From an uncultured Anaerolineae bacterium (lineage in GTDB: Bacteria > Chloroflexota > Anaerolineae > J036 > Brachytrichaceae): a DNA stretch of 56,092 nt. Positions 42,388 to 54,061 of the stretch are shown here, in pieces (the first letter of the stretch is position 1; each line of letters opens with the position of its first letter). Where the stretch lies: contig CALHLE010000021.1 of the NCBI GenBank assembly GCA_938034415.1, positions 1 to 56,092 of the forward strand, written 5' to 3'. The notes beneath the pieces are model-generated. The model ran no database searches and had not been told where the DNA came from. It saw only the letters and a program-made list of their open reading frames with translations. Made by a program: the position numbers and the translations under genes.

Positions 42388-42721
42388 GGGATGCACGACT
42401 CGCGCTCGGCAGTCAGCGTAGGCTGATTATCGCAAATCCGCCTCGTGCAGTTGTCTGCGGCCAAAGCCGGTTTGGCCCCTGCTCGCCGAGCATTTCGGAG
42501 ACGACGCTTGCGCAGGCTGCGATGACGCGCTCCGAGCAGCCGGCCGCGTGGGGCGCTTGCAACACATCTCGCGCGGCGGAGGACAGGCATAGCCGCCGTT
42601 GGCGATGTTCAACACGGCGCTCGTCCAGCCGATGAGCGAGATGTTCACTCAGTCGGTCGGCGTCCTCGCGGCAGATGCTCGGGCCGGCGTGCGTGTGGGT
42701 ATAGGGCATGGATCAAAGCGC
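42388..42721. other. Unassigned stretch between the GT2 and tyrS genes
   Basis: About 330 bases hold no convincing gene. Minus-strand frames of 73 codons (42427-42648) and 98 codons (42413-42709) overlap here. One contains SLIGWTSAVLNIANGGYA, which looks protein-like, while the other looks more natural further on. This could be a decayed gene with a frameshift, but I recognise no family. Confidence 0.3.
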
Positions 42722-43945
42722 TCACGCCTTGACCAGCCTGGCAAATCGCCGCTTGCCGACTTGCAGGATTTGTGGCGGGGCAGGGATCTCGCTCGCGTCG
42801 GAAACCGTGCGCCCATCGAGATACACGCCGCCGCCGGTGATCAATCGCCTGGCTTCGCCCTTGGACGCGGCGAATTTGAGCGCGACCATGACATCCACAA
42901 TGTTCATGCCGTCGCTCACGCTAAACTCCGGCATCGCATCGGGCAGCTCCTTCTTCTGGAAGACGGACACGAAGTGCGCTTCGGCCTGCTCAGCAGCTTG
43001 TGGGCCGTGAAAGATGCTGACGATCTCGCGCGCCAGTTCCATCTTTACATCGCGCGGGTTCACGCCGTCGGCCAGCCGGCGCCTCACGTCTTCGATCATT
43101 GCGGGTGTATAGCGCGTGGCCAGCTCGAAGTAGGGGATGAGCGCACGGTCGGGGATGGACATCACTTTGCCGTACATGTCCTCCGGCGCAGCCAGGATGG
43201 GGATATGGTTGCCCAGCGACTTGGACATCTTCACGACGCCGTCGGTGCCGGGCAGAATGCCTAGGATGATGCCGATCTGCGGCCGCTGGCCCATGGCCTC
43301 TTGCAGCTTGCGGCCGGCAGTGATGATGTTGAACAACTGATCGCTGCCGCCCACTTGCACGTCGGTCTTCAGCGCCACGGCGTCGTAGGCCTGCATCAGG
43401 GCGTAGAACGTCTCATGGAGATAGATTGGCTCGCCCTTCTCCAGCCGCAGCGCAAAGTTCTCGCGCGTCATGAACTGTTGCACGGTGAAGTTTTGGGCGA
43501 TCTGGATCAGCTCCAGGAACGACAACTTGCTCAGCCATTCGGCGTTGTAGCGTATGTGGGTCTTTTCGCGGTCGAGGATCTTGAACGCCTGCTCGGCGTA
43601 GGTGCGCGCGTTGGCCTCCACCTGTTCGGCGGTGAGCATTGGGCGCAGCCGGTCTTTGTCCGACGGGTCGCCCAGCAAGCTGGTGTAGTTGCCGATGAGG
43701 AAAGTAACTTCGTGCCCCAGCTCCTGGAACTGCCGCAACTTGCGCATGGGGATGGTGTGACCCAGGTGCAGGTCGCTGGTGCGCGGGTCAAAGCCGCAGT
43801 ACACGCGCAGCGGCCGGCCCTCCTGCAGCCGCTCGCGCAGCTCGTTGGCCATGTGGCGCGCCAGCGTCTCATCGCCGTAATCGGTGCCCTGCATCAGCAG
43901 GGCGACCTGTTCGTCTAGCGAGAGCGATGTCGGTGCGATTGTCAT
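42722..43945 (-). CDS. tyrS: Tyrosyl-tRNA synthetase
   Basis: The 407-residue class I synthetase charges tRNA-Tyr. The HIGH motif is HLGHTIPM, the KMSKS motif is VKMSKSLGNH, and the tyrosine-binding block includes QAYDAVALKTDVQVGGSDQ. The C-terminus has an S4 RNA-binding domain (about 345-407, EARRLITGGGVYLDG). It is of the form lacking the longer Bacillus-type N-terminus, like enzymes of Proteobacteria and Thermus. A perfect TATAAT on the minus strand ends 7 bases before ATG 43945, so the message is leaderless, with no T-box leader such as Firmicutes use. Confidence 0.95.
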   Translation of the reverse strand: MTIAPTSLSLDEQVALLMQGTDYGDETLARHMANELRERLQEGRPLRVYCGFDPRTSDLHLGHTIPMRKLRQFQELGHEVTFLIGNYTSLLGDPSDKDRLRPMLTAEQVEANARTYAEQAFKILDREKTHIRYNAEWLSKLSFLELIQIAQNFTVQQFMTRENFALRLEKGEPIYLHETFYALMQAYDAVALKTDVQVGGSDQLFNIITAGRKLQEAMGQRPQIGIILGILPGTDGVVKMSKSLGNHIPILAAPEDMYGKVMSIPDRALIPYFELATRYTPAMIEDVRRRLADGVNPRDVKMELAREIVSIFHGPQAAEQAEAHFVSVFQKKELPDAMPEFSVSDGMNIVDVMVALKFAASKGEARRLITGGGVYLDGRTVSDASEIPAPPQILQVGKRRFARLVKA

Positions 43946-43952
43946 TGCGGCG

Positions 43953-43958
43953 ATTATA
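43953..43958 (-). promoter_or_regulatory. -10 box TATAAT, leaderless tyrS
   Basis: A perfect TATAAT on the minus strand ends 7 bases before the tyrS ATG. It fits inside the 27-base gap after the nucleoside hydrolase stop. Confidence 0.75.
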
Positions 43959-43972
43959 CGAAGCGGGCGCCG

Positions 43973-44863
43973 CTATGACGCGAACACGCCGAAGTACTCG
44001 GCGAAGAATCGCTCGTCGTCCACGCTTACGGCGACCTCGTGCCGACCCTCCGCGCCCGGCGACCAGCGCGTGACGGCAAAAGCGTCCGGGTCATGCAGCT
44101 CGACGCGCACCTCGCCGCGCTCGAACGCGCAAATGCGCGCATCGAAGATCGTGGCCGCTGCCAGCGGGTCATGAAAGGTGATCTTCTCGGCGTTCTGGAA
44201 CCACACCTCGGCGAAGTCGAGCACCGGCTGCAGCAACGGCGCTTGAAAGCGTCGGCGCGCTTCTGCGGCGTCCATGGTCACTTGTGTGGTCACGTCCAGG
44301 CCAACGCTGCGGTGCATGGCAACCGGCGCGCGATAGACGATGGCGGCAGCGTGGGGGTCGCAATAAATATTCCATTCCCATTTGCTTCCACGCCAGTATC
44401 GCGTGCGCGACGGGTCGAACATCCCGCCCATGCTCACCATGCCTTTGAGCAGCAATGGGATCTCCGGGTCGGCCTTGAACAGCAGGGCGATGTTGGTGAG
44501 CGGGCCGATGGTGAGCAGGATGACCTCACCGGCATGCCGGCGGATGGTCTGGCGTAGGAACTCGATTGCCTCGCCGCGTGGGAAGTCTGTTTCGTGCGGC
44601 CAGCGCGCCAGCGCATCGGCTTGCGGCGCTTGGGATTGGCGCGACGCGACCAGCAGCGGCTCGGCTGCGCCGGGGTAGATCGGGATGTGCTTGCCGGCCA
44701 ATCTGCACAGCGCGCTGGCCATCATCGCGCGGCGCTCCGGCTCGCCGCTGACGGTGGTGATGCCGAGCAGCTCACAATCGGGCTCGGCCAGCAAATAGGC
44801 CAGGCATACGGCGTCGTCGATGTCTGAACCGATGTCGGTATCGAGCAAGAGTCGAATGGGCAT
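43973..44863 (-). CDS. Inosine/uridine-preferring nucleoside hydrolase
   Basis: The 296-residue protein has the calcium-binding motif [11 protein letters not shown] at the N-terminus that marks the nucleoside hydrolase family, plus [15 protein letters not shown] and [21 protein letters not shown]. The catalytic His normally near residue 240 may be in [12 protein letters not shown]. Such enzymes split the N-glycosidic bond of nucleosides for salvage. Which base is preferred is not readable. A TACAAT box ends 7 bases before ATG 44863, so it is leaderless. tyrS starts 27 bases downstream but has its own -10 box. Confidence 0.9.
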   Translation of the reverse strand: MPIRLLLDTDIGSDIDDAVCLAYLLAEPDCELLGITTVSGEPERRAMMASALCRLAGKHIPIYPGAAEPLLVASRQSQAPQADALARWPHETDFPRGEAIEFLRQTIRRHAGEVILLTIGPLTNIALLFKADPEIPLLLKGMVSMGGMFDPSRTRYWRGSKWEWNIYCDPHAAAIVYRAPVAMHRSVGLDVTTQVTMDAAEARRRFQAPLLQPVLDFAEVWFQNAEKITFHDPLAAATIFDARICAFERGEVRVELHDPDAFAVTRWSPGAEGRHEVAVSVDDERFFAEYFGVFAS

Positions 44864-44870
44864 GAGGAAG

Positions 44871-44876
44871 ATTGTA
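44871..44876 (-). promoter_or_regulatory. -10 box TACAAT, leaderless nucleoside hydrolase
   Basis: TACAAT on the minus strand ends 7 bases before ATG 44863. Confidence 0.6.
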
Positions 44877-44920
44877 GGTTACACGTGACATGTCGCCTGC
44901 TGCCGGTCGTAGCATCTAAA

Positions 44921-46528
44921 ATGGCCGACGAGTTGAGACTTTCCAATGCTCGCGCGGCGGTCATCGCCCTGCTCTTCGTGGCTTTTATCCTGCGCATGGC
45001 CAACCTGACCGGCGAAAGCCTCTGGCGCGACGAGGTGGACTCGGTGCGCTTTGCATTCGAGCCGCTGAGCGATGTGCTCGCGCGCTTCACCATGACCGGC
45101 TTCAACGGCCCGCTCTATCACCTGATCGTGCGCAGCTGGCTGTCGTTGGCCGGCGTGAGCGATTTTGCGCTGCGCTACTTGTCGGTGACCTGCGGCGTCG
45201 CGCTCGTGGCATTGGTCTACGTCTTAGGCCGACGTATGTTCGGCGCGCGCGCGGGGTTCATGGCAGCCTGGCTGGCGACCATCTCGCCGGTCTTGGTCTG
45301 GTACGCCGGGGAGGGCAAGATGTATTCCTTACAGCCCATGCTGCTTGCCCTGGCGCTCTACGCTCTCCTGCGCGCAACCGATTCCCCGTCCAATGGCCGA
45401 TCGCTGCGCTGGTGGATGGTCTTCGTCGTTGCAGCCAGCTTGAGTTTCTACGTTCATGTGCTTTCGCCGTTGTTCGTGCCGGTGGCGGTGCTTTTCTTCC
45501 TGGCCCAGTGGCCGGCCGCGCGACGCCATCTTATCGGCGGCGCGGCGGCCCTCGCGCTGCTCACCCTGCCGTATCTGCCGCTGCTGGCCTGGCAGGCGTC
45601 GGCCTTGTTGCAAGGCGGCGACATCGGCCATCGTTTCTATCCTCTCGGTCAAATCGCTTGGGCGTTAGCGTCGCACTGGCTTTTTGGCCTGGATGGGCGG
45701 GCGCCCTTGTTGTGGGCGGCATCTGGCGAGTCCGTGATGCTGGTTCGCCGTTTCGCGATTGCGCTCGGCCTGATGCTCGTCGCGTATGGCCTGCTGGTCA
45801 CAGCGCGTTGCGCGTTGCGCGATGCGCGTGAGGCGAAAGCCTGGCGCATGCAACTGGCGACGCTGGGATGGATGGCGCTGCCGGCGCTGCTGATGTTCCT
45901 GATCTCGCTGCGGATGCCTCTCTTCTTGCCGCGCTACGCGCTGTGGTCGGCGCCGGCGTTCTACTTGCTGACCGGCGTTGGGCTGAGCCGGCTGCTCGCC
46001 GAGCAACGCGCCGGGCGCGTGATGGCCCAGTTGGGGCTTGTGGCCGTGAGCGCGATCAGCTTGGCCGGCGTCGCGGCGCAGGTCATCTACCCGATTCGCC
46101 CTGATCTGCGGGGCGCCGTCGCCTATGTGCTACGCCATGCCCGGCCTGGCGACAAGGTTGTCTTTCAGATTCCCTACATGAAGCACAGCTTCACCTACTA
46201 CGCCGAGCGATTCGGCTGTCCGCCGGCGCAGTTGCAGTTGGCCGAAGCGCCGTTCACCAACTATGGGATGTCGCCGGACGATGTCGCGCGGGTGATGCGC
46301 GCCCTAGTTGACTCAGCGCCGCGCGTGTGGTTGTTCGAATCCGAAGCGGCGATGTGGGATCAGCGCGGCCTGGTTCGTCGGTGGTTCGATGAGACGTTGA
46401 CATCGCTTGATCGGCGGGCCTTTCGCGGCGTGGAGGTGGGTTTGTATGCGACTGAAGCTGAGCGGATGGAAGAGGGCGCGCCGCCAGGCCTCATGGCAGT
46501 CCGGCTAACTGCCTGGCCGCCGCGTTAG
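44921..46528 (+). CDS. GT39/ArnT-like membrane glycosyltransferase
   Basis: The 535-residue protein has about eleven to thirteen membrane helices. The first outer loop carries LWRDEVDSVRFAFEPL, matching the catalytic acidic residue of PMT/ArnT GT-C enzymes that move sugars from polyprenyl phosphate to proteins or lipids. A hydrophilic outer domain of about 130 residues (QIPYMKHSFTYYAERFGCP onward) ends it. ATG 44921 is chosen over a GTG at 44885. TAGCAT ends 5 bases before it, so it may be leaderless. It overlaps the minus-strand SH3 gene by 38 bases at the 3' end. The donor may be made by the GT2 at 41617. Confidence 0.82.
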   Translation: MADELRLSNARAAVIALLFVAFILRMANLTGESLWRDEVDSVRFAFEPLSDVLARFTMTGFNGPLYHLIVRSWLSLAGVSDFALRYLSVTCGVALVALVYVLGRRMFGARAGFMAAWLATISPVLVWYAGEGKMYSLQPMLLALALYALLRATDSPSNGRSLRWWMVFVVAASLSFYVHVLSPLFVPVAVLFFLAQWPAARRHLIGGAAALALLTLPYLPLLAWQASALLQGGDIGHRFYPLGQIAWALASHWLFGLDGRAPLLWAASGESVMLVRRFAIALGLMLVAYGLLVTARCALRDAREAKAWRMQLATLGWMALPALLMFLISLRMPLFLPRYALWSAPAFYLLTGVGLSRLLAEQRAGRVMAQLGLVAVSAISLAGVAAQVIYPIRPDLRGAVAYVLRHARPGDKVVFQIPYMKHSFTYYAERFGCPPAQLQLAEAPFTNYGMSPDDVARVMRALVDSAPRVWLFESEAAMWDQRGLVRRWFDETLTSLDRRAFRGVEVGLYATEAERMEEGAPPGLMAVRLTAWPPR

Positions 46529-47837
46529 GAATGACGTACTGCGCCATGACCCATGCGGTGCCGTCCGCGCCGCCGGCGTAAGCGATGCGCCACCACTGCT
46601 TGTCGGGCGATACTCCTTTGACTTCTAGGCTGGCGCCGTTCTGCGCGCGGCCCAAGATCGGCGACTTCATGGATGGCGCAGCCCGTATGTTCAATCGGCT
46701 GTCGCCGGTGTTGACGACTACCTGCGCCGGCGCGCCGACGACCGTCTGCGCTGATGTTGCCGGCTGTGTTGCTGCGGCGGCGTTGCCGCCGAGCGCGGCC
46801 TGCGCAGCAGCGTTTGGCGTCACTACCGAATGGTGGATGTAAGCCAGGCCATCTTGCGCGCCGCTGAATTCGATCTGCCACCACTGGCGATCGGCGGTAT
46901 AGGCGCGCACCGTGAAGGTCGTCCCTTGCGGGGCCATGGCCAGGATGTTGCTGTTAAGGCTGGGCGCGGCGCGCACATTGGCGGTCGGCGTCTTCACGAC
47001 CACGCCTGGCGCCGCAGCGCCCGAGACAGCGGGCGGCTGACCGCCGGTTGGCGCAGCCGGCGCTGCCGGTTGTTGGGGGGCCGGCGCATCGCCGACCACG
47101 ACAAGCGATGCGTCGTCCACGTGCACATCGTTGTGAAGCACTGGGTACTCCGCTGTAGTGTCAACAATGACCGCGACGGTATCGGATGCTGCGGTAGCTT
47201 CCACGACCAGTTCCCCCCATGTGTCATAGGGTCGCATCCAGATGCTGCACACCACTGCTGGGTCGTTCAGGTTGGGGGTGAGCGCGACGAAGCCCGTGGT
47301 GTGGATGCAAGCGCGCGCTTGCAAGCCGCCCGGCTGGCGCGACGAATGCAGCGGCAGCACGTCGGAGTTCGTGGTGAGTAAGTTCACCCACACGCTGAAG
47401 CGCAGTCGTGTTCCGGGTGTGATGCCGCGCACGATCTGATACAGGCCGGCCGAACGGTTGATCGAACGATAGTTGAAGAAGCTGGCGCTGGTCGGATAAC
47501 TGCGCACGCGGTCGGCGGCGATGTCCACGGTCATCACCCGGAACTCTGGCGAGCGATTGACCAGGTCTTGATTCAACTCCTCACCGCTCTTGCACGTCCA
47601 AAACGCCGTCCATTCGTGCGGGGTAATGGCGTTGTCTTTGGCCCAGCCAGGGGCGCATACGTCGCCGTTAGTTTGCGCCGGCCAGTCGAAGCCGGGGTTC
47701 TTCAGCAGGTTCGGCCCGCTGCTTTGGGCGCGCGCGATGCTGGGTGCCATGAGCGCGGTAACGCACAGCGCAACGCGCAGCGCAAAGCGCATCAGACGCG
47801 CGCCCATTGGCTGTTGAAGGAGCTTCGCGCCGATCAT
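46491..47837 (-). CDS. Secreted protein with carbohydrate-binding-like region and two SH3 domains
   Basis: The 448-residue protein begins with a signal peptide (hydrophobic stretch about 19-33, ARAQS cleavage site). A beta-sandwich-like domain follows (about 40-250): it opens NLLKNPGFDWP, contains TRLRFSVWVNLL and ends DVHVDDASLVV, all typical of CBM/discoidin-like modules. A Pro/Ala-rich linker leads to two bacterial SH3 domains (about 285-345 and 375-435) with NVRAAPSLNSNILA and NIRAAPSMKSPILG. Such domains bind wall or sheath glycans. A TATAAT box ends 7 bases before ATG 47837, giving a leaderless message. The 3' end overlaps the GT39 gene. Confidence 0.85.
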   Translation of the reverse strand: MIGAKLLQQPMGARLMRFALRVALCVTALMAPSIARAQSSGPNLLKNPGFDWPAQTNGDVCAPGWAKDNAITPHEWTAFWTCKSGEELNQDLVNRSPEFRVMTVDIAADRVRSYPTSASFFNYRSINRSAGLYQIVRGITPGTRLRFSVWVNLLTTNSDVLPLHSSRQPGGLQARACIHTTGFVALTPNLNDPAVVCSIWMRPYDTWGELVVEATAASDTVAVIVDTTAEYPVLHNDVHVDDASLVVVGDAPAPQQPAAPAAPTGGQPPAVSGAAAPGVVVKTPTANVRAAPSLNSNILAMAPQGTTFTVRAYTADRQWWQIEFSGAQDGLAYIHHSVVTPNAAAQAALGGNAAAATQPATSAQTVVGAPAQVVVNTGDSRLNIRAAPSMKSPILGRAQNGASLEVKGVSPDKQWWRIAYAGGADGTAWVMAQYVIPNAAARQLAGLP

Positions 47838-47844
47838 GAGGATG

Positions 47845-47850
47845 ATTATA
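47845..47850 (-). promoter_or_regulatory. -10 box TATAAT, leaderless SH3-protein gene
   Basis: A perfect TATAAT on the minus strand ends 7 bases before ATG 47837. Confidence 0.7.
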
Positions 47851-47940
47851 GGGCAAGCAGAAGAGCGCGTGGTGCAAATGGGCAGCGCGCTAGGGCTAAC
47901 GCATCACATCAGCGCTTGACGAAGTACGGCCATGGTCGGA

Positions 47941-47974
47941 TTGAGACGCGATGCTACATGCCGGACAATCCGGC
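47941..47974 (+). promoter_or_regulatory. Candidate promoter with palindrome upstream of the ROK gene
   Basis: TTGAGA (47941-47946) and GACAAT (47964-47969) are 17 bases apart. The -10 lies inside a palindrome, GCCGGA-CAA-TCCGGC (47960-47974), a plausible repressor site. The leader to ATG 48117 would be about 140 bases. Confidence 0.4.
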
Positions 47975-48116
47975 CCATATCGCTGATCTAGACCCCGATG
48001 GCCGCTAGGCCAAAGCTAGGTAGCCTATGCCGTGTCGAACGCGAACGACGGAACGGCGACATCGAACCGGTGTTTGCGCCAGGCCGAAGGGGATGGTAGA
48101 ACAGAGCCTGAACATC

Positions 48117-49034
48117 ATGGTCGGATCCACTTCTCAGGCGCTCTACGGCGGCATTGAGGCTGGCGGCACCAAGTTCAACTGCATCATCGCAAGCGGCCCC
48201 GATTGCATCGCCGCAGAGGCGCGCTTCCCCACCACCACACCTCAGGAGACGCTTGCCCAGGTCATCGCCTTCTTTGAACAGGCGCAGTTGCCTCTGCGGG
48301 CGATCGGCATCGCCTCATTCGGGCCGGTTGACCCCGACCCGGCGTCGCCCACCTTCGGTTACATCACCAGCACGCCTAAGCTGGCCTGGCAAAACACCGA
48401 TTTCGCCGGCGCGATCCGGCGTGCGCTGAACGTCCCGATCGCCTTTGACACCGACGTGAACGCGGCAGCGTTCGGCGAATACGTGTGGGGGGCGGCGCGC
48501 GGGCTGCGCACCTTTGTCTATTACACCATCGGCACCGGCATCGGCGGAGGCGGCATGGTCGAAGGCCGGTTGATGCACGGCCTGATCCATCCAGAGATGG
48601 GCCACATGCGCCTGCCGCACGACTGGGCGCGCGATCCATTCGCCGGCGTCTGCCCCTTTCACGGCGATTGCTTCGAGGGATTGGCCAGCGGGCCAGCCAT
48701 CGCTCAGCGCTGGGGCGCTGACCCCAAGACGCTGCCGCCGACACACGACGCTTGGCGACTCGAGGCGCACTACATCGCGCTGGCGATGGTCAATACCGTT
48801 TGCATGCTGTCGCCCCAGCGCATCATCCTGGGCGGCGGCGTGATGGAACAAACCTTCCTCTTCCCGATGATTCAGAACGAAGTGCAGCGCCTGTTGAACG
48901 GTTACATCAACCACAAAGCTATTCTTGAAGGGATAGAGGACTACATCGTCCCGCCCGCGTTGGGCGGGCGTGCCGGCGCGCTTGGCGCCGTCGCGCTGGC
49001 GCAGCATCTGGCAACCGATATGCGCATCGCTTGA
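48117..49034 (+). CDS. ROK-family sugar kinase, probably fructokinase
   Basis: The 305-residue protein has the ROK/fructokinase pattern: [14 protein letters not shown] for phosphate binding, [20 protein letters not shown] with the catalytic Asp, [18 protein letters not shown], and the zinc site formed by HPEMGH and [17 protein letters not shown]. This arrangement fits ScrK/GmuE-type fructokinases that phosphorylate fructose or mannose. ATG 48117 is chosen because family proteins start 8-10 residues before the first Gly-rich loop; ATG 48093 is an alternative. A ribosome site is not clear for either. The photolyase gene starts 45 bases downstream with its own -10 box. Confidence 0.9.
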   Translation: MVGSTSQALYGGIEAGGTKFNCIIASGPDCIAAEARFPTTTPQETLAQVIAFFEQAQLPLRAIGIASFGPVDPDPASPTFGYITSTPKLAWQNTDFAGAIRRALNVPIAFDTDVNAAAFGEYVWGAARGLRTFVYYTIGTGIGGGGMVEGRLMHGLIHPEMGHMRLPHDWARDPFAGVCPFHGDCFEGLASGPAIAQRWGADPKTLPPTHDAWRLEAHYIALAMVNTVCMLSPQRIILGGGVMEQTFLFPMIQNEVQRLLNGYINHKAILEGIEDYIVPPALGGRAGALGAVALAQHLATDMRIA

Positions 49035-49066
49035 CAACGCACCGGCGCGCTTCGCCGGAGGTGCGG

Positions 49067-49072
49067 TATCCT
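49067..49072 (+). promoter_or_regulatory. -10 box TATCCT, leaderless photolyase
   Basis: TATCCT ends 7 bases before ATG 49080. TTGACA at 49031-49036 is 30 bases away, too far to be its -35. Confidence 0.5.
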
Positions 49073-49079
49073 CGCGCCC

Positions 49080-50547
49080 ATGCCGATCATTCACTGGTTC
49101 CGCCGCGATCTGCGGCTGGCCGACAACACCGCGCTGAACGCTGCCGCGCGCGACGGTGAGGGCGCGGTCATCCCCACCTTCGTGCTGGACGACAACCTGC
49201 TGAAGGGCCGCGACGTCGCGCCGGTGCGCGTGCAATTCATGCTGGAGAGTCTGCGCGCGTTGGATGACGGGCTACGCCGGCGCGGCGCGCGACTGGTTGT
49301 GTTGCGCGGCGATCCGGCGACCGAGCTGGTTCGGCTGGCCCAGGCCACCGGCGCATCAGCCGTGTATTTCAACCGAGATTACACGCCGGCCGCCCGTCGG
49401 CGCGACAAGCGCGTGGCCGCAGCGCTGCAATCGGCCGGCGTGCGCGTCGAATCCTTCAAGGACTTGGTGATCTTCGAGGAGGACGAGCTGCTGACCGCCT
49501 CTGGCCAGCCCTACACCGTGTTCACCCCCTACAAGAAAGCCTGGCTTTCGCGCATCACGCCGATCCGGCCGGAGCACGGAGAATGGCGATTAGCACCACT
49601 CCCTGACCTCCCCGCCGATGTCTTCTATATCCCTTCCGCCGCCGAACTTGGCTTCACCAACACGCAAGACGGCCCCAAGGGCGGCGAGCCAGAAGCTATG
49701 CGCCTGCTGACGCAGTTCAAGGACAGCGGCGCGTTGCAGGCATATTCGACTCGGCGCGACTTCCCCGGCGTGGAGGGCACGTCGCGGTTGTCGCCGCATC
49801 TGCGCTTTGGGACGATCTCGCCGCGCCAGTGCTACGCCGTCGCCGTCTCGACGCTCAGCTATGCCTTTCCGGCCAAACGCAGCTTCTCGCCGGCGGCCAG
49901 CGATGCGAAGAAGGAAGGCGCGGATGCGTGGATCAGCGAGTTAATCTGGCGCGAGTTCTACATGCAAATCCTGTATCACTTCCCGTATGCCGACCGCGCC
50001 AACTTCAACCGCGCCTACGACGTCGTGCGCTGGGGCAGCGGCGATGCTGCGCTGGACGAGGCGCGCTTCGCCGCATGGTGCGAAGGGCGCACCGGATACC
50101 CGATCGTGGACGCGGCAATGCGCCAGCTCAACCAGACCGGCTGGATGCACAATCGCACCCGCATGATCGTCGCGTCTTTCCTGACCAAGGATCTGTTATT
50201 GGATTGGCGCCTGGGCGAGCGCTACTTCATGCGCAAGCTGGCGGATGGCGACCCGGCGTCCAACAACGGCGGCTGGCAGTGGGCCGCCAGCACCGGCACC
50301 GACGCTCAACCGTACTTCCGCATCTTCAATCCCAAACTGCAAAGCGAACGCTTTGACCCCGACGGCACATACATCAAGCGCTGGCTGCCGGAGCTGGCGC
50401 GCGTGCCGGTGGAATACATCCACGAGCCGGCGTCCATGCCGCCGCTGATGCAGGCGCAGGTCGGCTGCATCATCGGCCGGGACTACCCTGCGCCGATCGT
50501 GGATCACGCCGAGCAGAAGGAAGAGATCCTGCGCCGCTTCAAGGCGG

Positions 50548-50564
<17 letters not shown>
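49080..50564 (+). CDS. phrB: Deoxyribodipyrimidine photolyase
   Basis: The 494-residue flavoprotein repairs cyclobutane pyrimidine dimers with blue light. The N-terminal antenna domain opens with [17 protein letters not shown]. The FAD domain has [54 protein letters not shown] and [18 protein letters not shown], and [21 protein letters not shown] shortened forms the flavin pocket. The pattern is that of class I CPD photolyases. ATG 49080 is supported by the close -10 box. The 3' end overlaps carB by 17 bases on the other strand. Light exposure in the habitat is implied. Confidence 0.93.
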
Positions 50565-53889
<3,325 letters not shown>

Positions 53890-54061
53890 GTCGGGGTTCA
53901 ATGTTAAACGATTCATGCGCCGAGGCGAGCGCTGATGCTCGAATCATCTGTAGGCGAACGATACCCACTTCGCTCACCACAACGGCGAGCGTGGAAACGC
54001 GGCCAAAAGCGCGCTTAATAAAAAGTGAGACAATCTAGTAGACATTTATAAGGAGCATGAG

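Noticed and set aside
43946-43972. T-box leader for tyrS
   Set aside because: The gap to the next gene is only 27 bases and the -10 box sits inside it, so there is no leader.
47568-48008. 146-codon plus-strand frame between the SH3 and ROK genes
   Set aside because: Half lies antisense to the SH3 signal-peptide region, composition is Arg/Ala-rich, and no start signal is visible.
49031-49036. TTGACA as the -35 of the photolyase promoter
   Set aside because: It is 30 bases from the -10 box, far from the usual 16-18.
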